Below are positions 16,609 to 17,192 of a stretch of DNA of 17,192 nt, in pieces. The notes beneath the pieces were generated by a model. That model ran no database searches and had not been told where the DNA came from. It was given only the letters and a program-made list of their open reading frames with translations. Source of the DNA: a bacterium. GTDB lineage: Bacteria; Pseudomonadota; Gammaproteobacteria; Burkholderiales; Thiobacteraceae. The stretch lies in the NCBI GenBank assembly GCA_027438535.1, contig DAIAMA010000004.1, forward strand, positions 1 to 17,192, in the 5' to 3' direction. Both the position numbers and the translations under genes were made by a program. Each line of letters starts with the position of its first letter. Position 1 is the stretch's first letter.

Positions 16609-16628
16609 GGATCGTTCGTAAACGACCC
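16609..16628 (-). other. Hairpin between tuf and rpsJ
   Basis: An 8-bp stem with one G·U on the minus-strand RNA pairs 16621–16628 with 16609–16616 around the loop TACG. It ends 14 nt before the rpsJ ATG, just upstream of the AAAGGA, and has no T run after it, so it is not a terminator. It could be a processing site or a small translational control element. Confidence 0.35.
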
Positions 16629-16633
16629 TGGCC

Positions 16634-17192
16634 TTACTCAATAATTTTCGCCACCACGCCGGCGCCGACGGTACGGCCGCCTTCGCGAATCGCGAAGCGC
16701 AATCCGTCTTCCATCGCGATCGGCTGAATCAGCGCTACCGTGATCGAGACGTTGTCGCCCGGCATCACCATCTCGGTGCCTTCCTGCAGGGTCACAACAC
16801 CGGTCACGTCGGTGGTGCGGAAGTAGAACTGCGGGCGGTAGCCGTTGAAGAAGGGGGTGTGACGCCCGCCCTCTTCTTTGGACAGGACGTAGATCTCGGC
16901 GGTGAATTTGGTGTGCGGGGTGATGGAGCCGGGCTTGGCCAGCACTTGGCCGCGCTCGACTTCTTCGCGCTTGGTGCCGCGCAGCAGCACGCCGACGTTA
17001 TCGCCCGCTTGGCCTTGATCCAGGAGTTTCCTGAACATTTCGACGCCGGTGCAGGTGGTCTTGACGGTGGGCTTCAGGCCAACGATCTCGATTTCGTCGC
17101 CGACTTTGACGATGCCGCGCTCGATCCGGCCGGTGACTACGGTGCCGCGCCCGGAGATGGAGAAGACGTCTTCTACCGGCATCAGGAAGGCG
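16634..17192 (-). CDS. tuf: Elongation factor Tu, C-terminal part (5' end outside window)
   Basis: The 185 complete visible codons cover domains II and III of EF-Tu, the GTPase that delivers aminoacyl-tRNA to the ribosome. [20 protein letters not shown] opens domain [42 protein letters not shown] and [14 protein letters not shown] follow, and the C-terminus is [15 protein letters not shown]. The GTPase domain lies beyond the right edge. The gene should be the last of the str operon (rpsL-rpsG-fusA-tuf), though those genes are not visible. Many proteobacteria carry two nearly identical tuf copies; this is the one linked to rpsJ. Confidence 0.98.
   Translation of the reverse strand, partial: AFLMPVEDVFSISGRGTVVTGRIERGIVKVGDEIEIVGLKPTVKTTCTGVEMFRKLLDQGQAGDNVGVLLRGTKREEVERGQVLAKPGSITPHTKFTAEIYVLSKEEGGRHTPFFNGYRPQFYFRTTDVTGVVTLQEGTEMVMPGDNVSITVALIQPIAMEDGLRFAIREGGRTVGAGVVAKIIE

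Noticed and set aside
15671..16621. Plus-strand open frame of 316 codons opposite rplC and rpsJ
   Set aside because: It is a shadow of highly conserved genes, has a His-rich and low-complexity translation, and has no promoter or ribosome binding site of note.

Overview
This window is almost entirely the conserved tuf–S10–spc–alpha ribosomal protein supercluster, read on the minus strand from the right edge (tuf) to rplQ. The left end holds three accessory genes. The gene order, with infA between secY and rpmJ and tuf only 39 nt from rpsJ, suggests a betaproteobacterium. The four-cysteine S4 resembles what I remember of the Nitrosomonadales, but this placement is inference from order and protein character. 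I see no mobile element, CRISPR array, tRNA or rRNA.

Layout in transcription order (minus strand). (1) 17192–11583: the 3' part of tuf, then rpsJ-rplC-rplD-rplW-rplB-rpsS-rplV-rpsC-rplP-rpmC-rpsQ (S10 operon), with several overlapping stop/start pairs. (2) A 163-nt gap (11420–11582), the largest inside the cluster, holds a hairpin with a short T run that overlaps a good sigma70-type promoter. I read it as the S10/spc operon boundary. (3) 11419–5667: rplN-rplX-rplE-rpsN-rpsH-rplF-rplR-rpsE-rpmD-rplO-secY-infA-rpmJ (spc operon). (4) An 86-nt gap (5581–5666) with a strong extended −10 promoter and a hairpin at the predicted mRNA 5' end. (5) 5580–2722: rpsM-rpsK-rpsD-rpoA-rplQ (alpha operon), closed by an intrinsic terminator at 2673–2701.

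Left of the terminator, still on the minus strand, lies a soluble REC-GAF-HisKA-HATPase signalling protein (955–2550) with its own candidate promoter. It is followed by a SAM hydrolase of the DUF62/SAM hydroxide adenosyltransferase family (152–877). Converging on it from the left edge is the 3' end of a MoaD/ThiS-like beta-grasp gene (1–103, plus strand). This reading frame ends without the usual Gly-Gly tail. A 20-nt perfect-stem palindrome lies between the two convergent genes.

The ribosomal cluster makes roughly half of the ribosomal proteins together with EF-Tu, IF-1, the SecY translocon pore and the RNA polymerase alpha subunit, so it couples translation, protein export and transcription capacity. 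I found no convincing undescribed system. The points most worth a second look are the regulatory layouts at the operon boundaries, the atypical MoaD-like tail and the orphan kinase. No stretch longer than 300 nt lacks a gene.
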